Of a stretch of 13,503 nucleotides of DNA, positions 7,262 to 13,081 are shown in pieces (position 1 is the stretch's first letter; each line of letters starts with the position of its first letter). The notes beneath the pieces were generated by a model. The model was not told where the DNA came from. It saw only the letters and a program-made list of their open reading frames with translations, and did no database searches. A program made the position numbers and the translations under genes. The stretch lies in contig JAHEOI010000132.1 of NCBI GenBank assembly GCA_018610125.1, positions 1-13,503 of the forward strand, read 5' to 3'. This DNA is from Verrucomicrobiota bacterium. Its GTDB lineage: Bacteria > Verrucomicrobiota > Verrucomicrobiia > Limisphaerales > JAHEOI01.

Positions 7262-9420
7262 GTCGACCTCTATCAGGTCGTCCATCAAGGCCTCCGCATC
7301 GGAGAGCCGAGCTACTCCATCAAATACGTCGAGCACCTCTATCGCGGCAAGCGCGAAGGAGATGTCGGCACCGCGGTCGACTCAATCGTCCACTATGCCC
7401 GGTGGCTGAAAGCGACGAGCCCGCCGATCCGACAAAATCGAAGATCCTCTCCGATATTCGTGATTACAACCGCGACGACTGCGACTCGACAGCGGAACTG
7501 GCAGACTGGCTGCGCCGGCTACAGCATAAAGCCGGGATGGAATACTGCCCGCCGGCGAACGAGCCGGACACGAAGGAGGCAAAACCCGATCCAGACAAGC
7601 AAGCACAGCTCGACGAACGCCAGCAGCTACAAGAAACGCTCGAGTCGCTCACGCAGAACGAACGCGAGACCGAGGATGGTCGGATCCACCGGCTTCTTGC
7701 CGATCTGTTCGACTTTCACCGTCGTGAGGACAAGCCAGTTGGGTGGCGGCTATTCGATCGGCTTGAACAGACCCACGATGAGCTGAAGGAGGATATCGCC
7801 TGCATAGGGAATGCCGAGCTCGAATCTCCCGAGGGCCGACCCGAAAAGCAGTTGCTCGTCTTCATCTACCGGTTCGGCCCGCAGGATACCAAGACTCGTT
7901 CCGGCCAACGGGTCCATCCGCTCCAAAATTCCCGGGGGAGCCTTGAGATCGTATCGCTCGACGAGGAAAACGGGAAGGTCGAGGTCAAACTGTCGCGCAA
8001 AAAGCTGGATAACGAACTGGGAGGCGAAGCACCCTCCCGAACCTCCTTTATCCCGCAAGAGCACGTTCCCAACGCCGTCATTCGGGATCGTCTTCAAGCG
8101 GTCGCCAAAGAGTGGGCGGAATCACGAACACTCCCTCCTCCCCTGCGAGCCCTCTTCCTCCAGCAACCACCCGTTGCTCCACAGGATGGAAGCTTACTCC
8201 GAGATGGAGAAGATTCTCAAGACGCCGCAGTGCGGATCGCAAAGCAGATGGCCGGCGCAACCCTCTGCATTCAAGGACCACCCGGCACCGGTAAGACCAC
8301 GACTGCTTCCCGCATGATCGCGGAACTTCTGCAGGCCGGAAAACGTGTCGGGATTTCATCGACGAGCCATCAGGCCATTACAAACCTATTGGCCGCCTGC
8401 AACGAGCAGATGGGCGCCAAGCTGACCGGGATCAAGGTCGGAGGCGACTCTGAGGACCCGACTCTTGCCAAGTGCACGGGGATACAACACATCCAAAGCA
8501 GCGGCCAAGCAAAGGCAGCTTACACCGGGGGCGTTGTTGCCGGCACGGCCTGGCTCTTTTCTCGAGAGGAATGGGGTCAGAGCCTGGACTATCTCTTCAT
8601 CGACGAAGCTGGGCAGGTACCCTTGGCCAATATCGCGGCGATGTCGCATGCGACTCGTAACCTCGTCCTCCTTGGCGATCAGATGCGGCTCGAGCAGCCA
8701 ACTGAAGGTTCGCATCCGGGCGAAGCCGGAAAGCCGGGCTTGATCTACTACCTCGGCGATCACTCAACGATTCCGTCGGATCTCGGCATCTTTCTGCCCC
8801 AAACCAATCGGCTTCGTCCCGAGCTATGCGAGGTAATCTCCGAGCTTGTTTACGAAGGCCGATTGCATGCGAGCGATAAGGCAGCCCAGCGGCACATCCA
8901 CCTCCGCAAAACGGACGCGGGCCTCCCCTACTCTGCCGGACTCTACCTCTCCCCCGTAGAGCACGACGGGAACGTGCAAGGCAGCCCGGAAGAAGTGGAA
9001 CGGATCCGCGAGCTCACCGCTCGGCTCCTCGAATCCGAGATCGAATCGCCCGAAGAAGGAAAGCGTCCGTTGGAGATCAACGATATCCTTTACGTCGCAC
9101 CCTATAACATGCAGGTACACCGGCTCCGGGCGGCACTTCCAGAAGGCGCGCGCGTCGCCTCCGTCGACAAATTCCAGGGCCAGGAGGCGTCAGTCATAAT
9201 CCTGTCCCTCTGCTCCAGCTTTGGCGAATACGGCTCGCGCGGGCTTGAATTCATCCTTGATCGGAACCGCCTCAACGTGCACAGCTCCCGTGCGCGGATC
9301 CTCGCCATCGTCGTCGGTGATCCTCGGATCGCGGGTGAAAGGACCAATTCAATCCCTCAGATGCGCCGCCTGAACTTCTTCTGCCGGTTGGTGGATTCGC
9401 GTGAGACAACCGCAAATTGA
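7262..9420 (+). pseudogene. RecB-like nuclease/SF1 helicase (TM0106-like), truncated and frameshifted
   Basis: Homology begins at VDLYQVVHQGLRIGEPSYSI (7262 onward). This is the late part of a TM0106-like RecB/RNase_H_2 nuclease domain, so its N-terminal part (several hundred residues in relatives) is missing. The frame changes near 7395-7405: HYARW is read in one frame, and AESDEPADPTKSKIL followed by the nuclease motif RDYNRDDCDST in the next. From the GTG at 7402, 672 codons are open. They contain Walker A QGPPGTGKTTT (about 291-301), Walker B LFIDEAGQ (398-405), GDQMRLEQP (425-433), NRLRPEL (469-475), VDKFQGQEASVI (near 590) and RLNVHSSRARIL (near 630). All helicase motifs are present, so a helicase-only product from 7402 is conceivable. 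As a two-domain enzyme it is broken. The truncation coincides with the IS5-type remnant. Confidence 0.85.
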
Positions 9421-9448
9421 TCCCGCGCCGCAGAAGACCGAGATATTT

Positions 9449-9486
9449 AAACCACTAATCGACGCTCATCTACGCTAATAGAGATT
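9449..9486 (+). repeat. Dispersed intergenic repeat, copy 1
   Basis: The core AACCACTAATCGACGCTCAT continues as CTACGCTAATAG. It contains three imperfect 10-nt units of the type ACGCTAATAG. A similar copy lies inverted at 11380-11411, and a partial GATTAGCGGTTATTAGCGG occurs near 10386-10404. All sit between TA loci. Confidence 0.6.
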
Positions 9487-9616
9487 CCCTTTTTCCGCGA
9501 GCAAGGTCGCATTCGCCACCTTGAAGACCTGAGAGGAGAAAATCCCGCACCCGAATCAAGTGCCGCCCCTTCCCCTTCGGTTTGCGCTTAAAATTATCGA
9601 AGAGTATGTTGACGTG
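9487..9616 (+). other. Leader region of the Phd-like antitoxin gene
   Basis: No separate gene is supported. The frame of the antitoxin extends upstream to an ATG at 9560, but that extension (PPLPLRFALK...) does not look like a Phd N-terminus. Another frame (IRHLEDLRGENPAPESS, about 9510-9560) reads smoothly but has no recognisable family. Confidence 0.3.
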
Positions 9617-9877
9617 ATGAAAAAAGTCAGGCTTACAGACCTAAATGAATCTGTCCGCTCTTTTTTCGAGCAGATAAGGGGCAACGAGATCGTAACGTTG
9701 GTAGACCAAAACGGCAATGCTCGTTTTAGCATCGCTCCATTTCTCCGGGCCTCAGAACAAGAACGGAATGCAGCCCTTGAACGCCTCGAGCGACTTCAGG
9801 AAAAGACTCGACAAGCAATGGATTCGCAGGGCATTGGCGAGGCGGACATTGACCGAGCACTTCAGGAAGACGACTGA
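9617..9877 (+). CDS. Phd/YefM-like antitoxin
   Basis: From the ATG at 9617 the product is 86 residues: MKKVRLTDLNESVRSFFEQI, then RGNEIVTLVDQNGNARFSI. This fits the Phd/YefM fold, a small N-terminal DNA-binding domain with the 'E.V.V.D.NG.P...I.P' strand pattern. An acidic helical C-terminus (NAALERLERLQEKTR...) would wrap the toxin. I chose 9617 over 9560 because family members start right at this strand. A weak GAAGAG sits 12 nt upstream. The stop is 5 nt before the PIN toxin ATG at 9883, the standard TA operon layout. Such antitoxins bind and repress their own promoter. The gene looks intact although its toxin is broken. Confidence 0.75.
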   Translation: MKKVRLTDLNESVRSFFEQIRGNEIVTLVDQNGNARFSIAPFLRASEQERNAALERLERLQEKTRQAMDSQGIGEADIDRALQEDD

Positions 9878-9882
9878 CTTCA

Positions 9883-10298
9883 ATGACGGTTGTCTTCGAC
9901 AGCACTGCTCTGATTCCAGTAAGCATCAAGGCGAGCCGTTCAGCTCGTCTTTTTTGGCGATTGTTGGGTGCGCATCATGAGATCGCAATATCACCGGCTC
10001 TATTAGAAGAAGTTAGCGACAAAATGCGCAACAAACCCGAGCTACGAAGGTGGTTAAATCTGACGGATGACAACATTGACCAATTCTTGGCGGATCTGCC
10101 TAAATACTGTCTCGCTATATTCAAGCTCCTGGCTCCGTCCCCGAGGATCCAGAGGATGAAAAAATCGTCGCCACCGCGCTCGAAAGCGAGGCGTCGTATA
10201 TTGTGTCAGAGGATAGGCACCTACTGGATCTTCGGGAGCATAAGGGAATCAAGATTTTGACCCGAGATCAGATGGGAGAAATGCTAAGCACGCTTTGA
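9883..10298 (+). pseudogene. PIN-domain toxin (COG1569-like), frameshifted
   Basis: The first frame gives MTVVFDSTALIPVSIK..., with the first catalytic Asp at residue 6 and SPALLEEV carrying the conserved Glu, then ...DQFLADLPK. After about 10100-10135 the PIN homology continues in another frame: SVPEDPEDEKIVATALESEA, then SYIVSEDRHLLDLREHKG and ILTRDQMGEML to a TGA at 10296-10298. This includes the remaining acidic active-site residues. Uninterrupted, it would be a metal-dependent RNase toxin of normal length (about 138 residues). As read, the first frame ends at 10260 with a nonsense tail lacking the C-terminal catalytic Asp residues. It pairs with the antitoxin 5 nt upstream. Confidence 0.8.
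9924..9962 (+). repeat. 39-bp repeat, copy A, inside the toxin gene
   Basis: The segment CATCAAGGC...GCTCGTCTTTTTTGGCGAT recurs at 11001-11040 with about five substitutions and a 2-nt indel. It contains a CGAGC-CGTTCA-GCTCG hairpin followed by TCTTTTTT, a terminator-like layout within codons about 15-27 of the PIN toxin. Confidence 0.6.
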
Positions 10299-10460
10299 TC
10301 CCTTTCATCGGCCTCTGGAAGCCCGTTCGGTTTATTCGAGAAATCTGCGGTTAGAATCTTTCCTCGGCACACTTAATCCATCCGAGATTAGCGGTTATTA
10401 GCGGTCCGCCTCGCTGGGCCTCAGCCCCCTTGCCAAGCTCGTCCGATCTGGTAGGTCCCT
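10299..10460. other. Spacer between two TA loci
   Basis: No gene is seen. It contains a partial copy of the dispersed TTAGCG-type repeat (about 10386-10404). The rest is unassigned. Confidence 0.4.
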
Positions 10461-10685
10461 ATGCCCATCACCCTCCCCCCAAAAATTGGAAAAGATTGTC
10501 CAGCAACGGCTACAAAGCGGCCATTATACTCCGCGTCGGAGGTCGTGATGGAAGCCCTGGAATTTCTGGACCGGCACCAGCGGGTTTGGGCCGAGCAACG
10601 GGCGGAGCCTGAGGCCGAATTCGTCGAAGGCGCTCGAGAGCTCCGCCGTGGCGAGAAGATAGACGGCGAAGAGGCCTACCGGTAG
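10461..10685 (+). pseudogene. parD: ParD-like antitoxin with two compensating frameshifts and an early stop
   Basis: As read from the ATG at 10461 the product is MPITLPPKIGKDCPATATKR, then PLYSASEVVMEALEFLD and a Glu/Arg-rich tail. The part between residues about 8 and 23 is nonsense for this family. The neighbouring frame at 10486-10530 reads LEKIVQQRLQSGHYT, exactly the ribbon-helix-helix segment expected before SASEVVMEALEFLD. So an extra base in the C6A5 tract (10475-10485) and a missing base near 10530 offset each other, scrambling about 15 residues. ParD antitoxins of this type normally continue past the TAG at 10683-10685; here the same frame continues LKERMEAR. Antitoxin function in this form is doubtful. 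Confidence 0.75.
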
Positions 10686-10697
10686 CTAAAAGAGCGA

Positions 10698-10973
10698 ATG
10701 GAAGCCCGCCCCGATAAATCCGGTATGGCCGAAATCACGGTGATCGAAGCTGCATTCTCCGCCTTCCGAAAGCTCGCCGAAATGCCGGAGATGGGTCGCG
10801 AGCGAGATTTCCGCAATCCCGAATTACAGGGCCAGCGTTACCCGACGATTCCCGAATTCCCCAACTACCTGATCTTTTACTTCCCCACCGGCTCGGGCAT
10901 CGAGATCTCTCGCGTCCTTCATGGCGCCCGAGACCTTGAAGACTTAATGGAAGACAATCCGCGCCCCGAGTGA
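10698..10973 (+). pseudogene. parE: ParE/RelE-like toxin, N-terminally truncated
   Basis: The 91-residue frame contains a clear ParE C-terminal core: AFRKLAEMPEMGRERDFRNP, then YPTIPEFPNYLIFYFPTGSG, IEISRVLHGARDLEDLMEDN. ParE proteins normally have about 25-30 further N-terminal residues, with helices ending '...ADRVIEAIEAAFRKLAEMP'. Here they are replaced by MEARPDKSGMAEITV. The MEAR portion looks like the end of ParD, and the frame is the same as ParD's across the TAG at 10683. A deletion therefore appears to have joined the end of parD to the inside of parE. Gyrase inhibition, the usual role of ParE, is unlikely without the N-terminal helices. Confidence 0.72.
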
Positions 10974-11000
10974 AGCACTCGTTCCAAGGTCACTCGGAAC

Positions 11001-11040
11001 CATCAAGGCCAGCCGGCTGGCTCGTCTATTTTTTGGCGAT
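11001..11040 (+). repeat. 39-bp repeat, copy B
   Basis: About 34 of 39 positions match copy A at 9924-9962. In one frame it encodes IKASRLARLFFG, close to IKASRSARLFW of the PIN toxin, and is preceded by ALVPRSLGT, which resembles the toxin's ALIPVS. It may be a remnant of a second PIN toxin start, reused or read here as a terminator. Confidence 0.55.
11008..11034 (+). terminator. Putative intrinsic terminator after parE
   Basis: GCCAG-CCGG-CTGGC (11008-11021, within a perfect 14-nt palindrome) is followed after a short spacer by TTTTTT (11029-11034). It lies 35 nt after the ParE-like stop. The 7-nt spacer before the T run is longer than ideal. Confidence 0.45.
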
Positions 11041-11072
11041 CCTTAGAGCCTTCTTGCCGACGTTATGCGCTA

Positions 11073-11336
11073 TCAGATCGTCGTTAAATGGTAACGCTTT
11101 AGCGTTGCGACTAGGGCCGCCGTTTCCTTACCGGAAAGCGGGGTTTGCCGGCGTATTTTCGCTTGAAGGCTTTGGACAGGAATACCGGCTTCCCGCGCCA
11201 CCGCCGACAGATTGAGGATACGCGAAAGCTCCGTTAACCGTTGAATAGTCACAACGACGCCGGTTTGAAAGTAATCAACGACATCCTCCCCAGCATCAAA
11301 CCGGTGTTCCAGGTTCTCACTCTTGGTTTTGCTCAT
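11073..11336 (-). CDS. Antitoxin-like small DNA-binding protein
   Basis: The product is 87 residues. The N-terminal part, ENLEHRFDAGEDVVDYFQTG, resembles the 'FDAGEDxxDYxD' segment that starts many CopG/BrnA-type antitoxins. The C-terminal half (SAVAREAGIPVQSLQAKIRR, then LSGKETAALVATLKRY) looks like a helix-turn-helix. It was probably an autoregulatory antitoxin. No toxin gene follows on the minus strand: a short frame reading IAHNVGKKALRIAKK to a stop near 11026 overlaps its end but matches nothing I know. It therefore seems to be an orphan. The start was chosen at the only in-frame Met near the family start. Confidence 0.5.
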   Translation of the reverse strand: MSKTKSENLEHRFDAGEDVVDYFQTGVVVTIQRLTELSRILNLSAVAREAGIPVQSLQAKIRRQTPLSGKETAALVATLKRYHLTTI

Positions 11337-11379
11337 AGAGCCTTACTTCAGTGTCTCGAGCCCTGCCCAATTCTTTCCC

Positions 11380-11411
11380 ATTTAGCGTAGATGAGTGCCT
11401 ATCAGCGGTTG
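11380..11411 (-). repeat. Dispersed intergenic repeat, copy 2 (inverted)
   Basis: The reverse complement reads AACCGCTGATAGGCACTCAT, then CTACGCTAAATG. This matches copy 1 at 9449-9486 in its core (ACTCATCTACGCTAA against GCTCATCTACGCTAA). It lies between the orphan antitoxin-like gene and the AbrB/PIN pair. Confidence 0.6.
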
Positions 11412-11432
11412 AGCCTCTGCGGTTCGTTTCGA

Positions 11433-11858
11433 TTATCCCCTATCAATCTTCTTGAGCAGTCCGCGAGCGACCAGCTCGTCAGCCAGCATCCGAGGTGAGA
11501 CCACCTTGACACCACCGATCATCTGGCCAAACAAATGCCCAAAATCGCGCGAGTCTCCCGTGAGCAAGTGAGAACATTCAGAAGCAATCGCGCCTCCGAG
11601 AATGGGCTGATCCCTTCGAGCGACCCGAACCGTCCCGACCTCGACAATCGATTCGGCCTGAACCATTCGTCGAGTCAAACGCTCAAGTTTGGCCACTGCC
11701 TTTGGCGCCTTTCTCTGCAGATTACGTCGGGCCTCCTCGATGGCATACGCATTGGTCACGCACTCTCCGTGTTTTAATAAAAGCCGGAGGAGTTTTTCCG
11801 TCCGGCTTCGGGGCATAGAGCCCGAGAAAAGAACGTTGGCGTCCACGAAGGCCCTCAT
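11433..11858 (-). CDS. PIN-domain toxin (VapC-like), apparently intact
   Basis: The 141-residue protein has the four acidic PIN residues in place: Asp6 in AFVDANVLF, Glu41 in AIEEARRNL, Asp83 in VARRDQPILGGAIASE and Asp102 in LLTGDSRDFG, with SPRMLADEL near the end. PIN toxins are Mg-dependent RNases that cut tRNA or rRNA. The ATG at 11858 overlaps the stop of the AbrB-type antitoxin by 4 nt (ATGA) on the minus strand, the usual VapBC-style coupling. It is the only TA toxin in the window with a complete frame, yet its antitoxin carries a frameshift. Confidence in the fold is high; the target is unknown. Confidence 0.82.
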   Translation of the reverse strand: MRAFVDANVLFSGSMPRSRTEKLLRLLLKHGECVTNAYAIEEARRNLQRKAPKAVAKLERLTRRMVQAESIVEVGTVRVARRDQPILGGAIASECSHLLTGDSRDFGHLFGQMIGGVKVVSPRMLADELVARGLLKKIDRG

Positions 11859-12084
11859 CGACCAAAATCGAAATCGCCGAGGGCCTCCTCGTTATTCTTT
11901 TGGAACTCTTCGGCTCGCTTCTCGGAATAGATCTCCACCGGGAAGGTGGCGCCAACTGGAGCAAAAGGCCGTCCTCGGTCTCCTGAATCACGACTTGGCC
12001 GCCTTTTTCAAGTCCGTATTTCTCTCGAAGCTCCTTGGGAAGGGTCAAACTCCCGCGTTCATTCACCTGGACTGTCACACTCAT
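11855..12084 (-). pseudogene. AbrB-type antitoxin, frameshifted
   Basis: The N-terminal half, MSVTVQVNERGSLTLPKELR then EKYGLEKGGQVVIQETEDGL, is a clear SpoVT/AbrB swapped-hairpin DNA-binding domain. Near 11960-11970 (a TTTTG tract on the minus strand) the frame changes. The continuation APVGATFPVEIYSEKRAEEF, then QKNNEEALGDFDFGR, is the toxin-binding tail of this antitoxin class. It ends in a TGA that overlaps the PIN toxin ATG. Without the shift the protein would be about 76 residues. As read, the first frame runs out of phase into the toxin gene (stop near 11722) and lacks the proper tail. DNA binding could survive while toxin neutralisation is lost. Confidence 0.8.
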
Positions 12085-12219
12085 CTTTTCATCTTATCAT
12101 CTTTGCTGAATTTCAGGAAACGCTTCCCTCCCTCTTGCCAAATCCCGGAGCCACTCCTTTGCGTTTTTTGCGCTCTCATTTGCGACTGCTCCGGCAAGGG
12201 GTGTACCGCTTTTCGGGGG
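12085..12219. other. Divergent spacer between the AbrB-type gene and the hypothetical operon
   Basis: No gene is seen. Promoters for both directions should lie here. The minus strand next to the AbrB ATG has GATGATAAGATGAAAAG, purine-rich and a possible ribosome binding region. Nothing else is recognisable. Confidence 0.35.
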
Positions 12220-12223
12220 ATTG

Positions 12224-12232
12224 TGGTATGCT
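12224..12232 (+). promoter_or_regulatory. Possible extended -10 element
   Basis: TGGTATGCT matches the TGnTATAAT extended -10 form at most positions and lies about 25 nt upstream of the leader hairpin. No convincing -35 hexamer is present. It is listed because it is well placed to drive the 12331-12941 genes. Confidence 0.25.
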
Positions 12233-12256
12233 TACCTCAGATCGGGAGGGGCCTCC

Positions 12257-12313
12257 GGATTGGCAGGCTGAAGTCCGTCTGCGGGTGCAGATGGGCTTCT
12301 CAACTGCCAATTC
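12257..12313 (+). promoter_or_regulatory. Strong leader stem-loop upstream of the hypothetical operon
   Basis: The inner stem GAAGTCCGTCTGC (12270-12282) pairs with GCAGATGGGCTTC (12287-12299) over 13 consecutive pairs (two G-U) around a GGGT loop. A 3/4-nt internal loop separates it from an outer stem of about 10 pairs (GGATTGGCAG, 12257-12266, with CTGCCAATTC, 12304-12313). No T tract follows, so it is not a plain terminator. It ends 6 nt before the Shine-Dalgarno of the next gene, so it could control translation or mRNA stability. G-U pairs on the plus strand favour a plus-strand RNA. Confidence 0.65.
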
Positions 12314-12319
12314 AACCAT

Positions 12320-12326
12320 AGGAGGT
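12320..12326 (+). promoter_or_regulatory. Strong Shine-Dalgarno
   Basis: AGGAGGT, 4 nt before the ATG at 12331, is the best ribosome binding site I noticed in the window. It fixes the start of the following gene, which otherwise would be missed because its frame soon breaks. Confidence 0.65.
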
Positions 12327-12330
12327 CAGC

Positions 12331-12716
12331 ATGCCAGATCATCTCTGCCATCTGCTGTCCACCGAGAGCGAGGCGCCGCCATCCGACCGGGCCGAAGGAT
12401 AGTTGTGTCCCGGCACGTCCACAGCCGCTTCAAGCCTCTTCCCCCGACGCCTCGCTGTGGTTTCGCTACGCGGAACGGGAAACCTCACTCTTCACCAAGC
12501 CCAAATTGGTCCGGGAGCGGCTCATTAAAATCAGAGCTCATTTTAGCCGCCCGTCGGTTGAGGTTCAGCACCCGGATTCTCCCAGATTCACGCAACGGAC
12601 CAATACCGAATACAGCATTAGCGGATAAGGCGATCCGTCCAAGGCGGACACGAGCCCGCATGGAGCGGATCAATCGCCTCTTCGGCACGCAATTCACCAC
12701 TCATGAGCAGGAGTAA
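12331..12716 (+). pseudogene. Hypothetical small protein, frames broken twice
   Basis: The gene starts MPDHLCHLLSTESEAPPSDR after a strong Shine-Dalgarno, but that frame stops at 12400-12402. A coherent continuation is read in the next frame from about 12390: SSPDASLWFRYAERETSLFT, then KPKLVRERLIKIRAHFSRPS and TQRTNTEYSISG, to a TAA at 12626-12628. A third frame then reads DKAIRPRRTRARMERINRLF and GTQFTTHEQE, to a TAA at 12714-12716. If all three belong together, the ancestral protein was about 128 residues, basic, and possibly nucleic-acid-binding by charge alone. I recognise no family. The idea of one gene rests on smooth, charged, amphipathic reading and the lack of another start; separate short genes are possible. 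Confidence 0.45.
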
Positions 12717-12723
12717 CCGCCCG

Positions 12724-12941
12724 ATGAACCCCCGGATAGGGTGCGGAACCCCTTACGAACCCATGTTGCCACCTCGACACCAGGAGTATTCCCCGCAAGC
12801 CCCCGGCATCGTCCCCCATTTTCGATCCGGCGTGGACCATTTGAGCACGCCCTTTTTCTCCTCAAAGACGATTCTGAATTCCGACTTGCCCTCGCTCTCG
12901 GTTTCGTTCGGATGGTTGTCCGAATTCACGGGAGTGCCTAA
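12724..12941 (+). pseudogene. Second hypothetical small protein, frameshifted
   Basis: An ATG at 12724, about 10 nt after an AGGAG (12709 region), begins MNPRIGCGTPYEPMLPPRHQ. Near 12815-12840 the sensible reading moves to the frame giving GPFEHALFLLKDDSEFRLAL, then ALGFVRMVVRIHGSA, to a TAA at 12939-12941. The C-terminal part is helical and well ordered in appearance. The family is unknown to me. It follows the previous gene by 7 nt and precedes a terminator, so the two probably share a transcript. The exact shift position is not determinable. Confidence 0.4.
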
Positions 12942-13035
12942 TAGGGTTAGACATACTTAAATTGGGTCGTCTCTCCCCTACCCTGCGAGCGTTGAGCAAT
13001 CCTCTTTCCAACATCAGCACGGCAGGTCTCAGGTT
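12942..13035 (+). other. 3' untranslated stretch
   Basis: There are no coding signs. It separates the second hypothetical gene from the terminator at 13036-13063. Confidence 0.35.
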
Positions 13036-13063
13036 AGCCGCCTCAAAGAGACGGCTTTTTCTT
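13036..13063 (+). terminator. Intrinsic terminator, plus strand
   Basis: AGCCG-C-CTC pairs with GAG-A-CGGCT around an AAA loop (one mismatch), followed immediately by TTTTTCTT. This is a classical Rho-independent terminator closing the 12331-12941 unit and separating it from the DUF4258/YgiT pair. Confidence 0.78.
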
Positions 13064-13081
13064 CCCCATGCCGTGCGCCAA

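Noticed and set aside
7064..7786. 240-codon plus-strand frame as one gene
   Set aside because: Only about 7262-7400 carries nuclease homology. The 5' part is antisense to the VCBS and IS5-type remnants, and the 3' part is an out-of-frame shadow of the helicase gene.
10970..11215. 81-codon plus-strand frame after the ParE-like gene
   Set aside because: It runs through the repeat/terminator and antisense to the antitoxin-like gene, with no motifs. Only the short PIN-like segment in another frame makes sense.
11689..12321. 210-codon plus-strand frame
   Set aside because: It is antisense to the AbrB-type antitoxin and PIN toxin, which have clear domain signatures.
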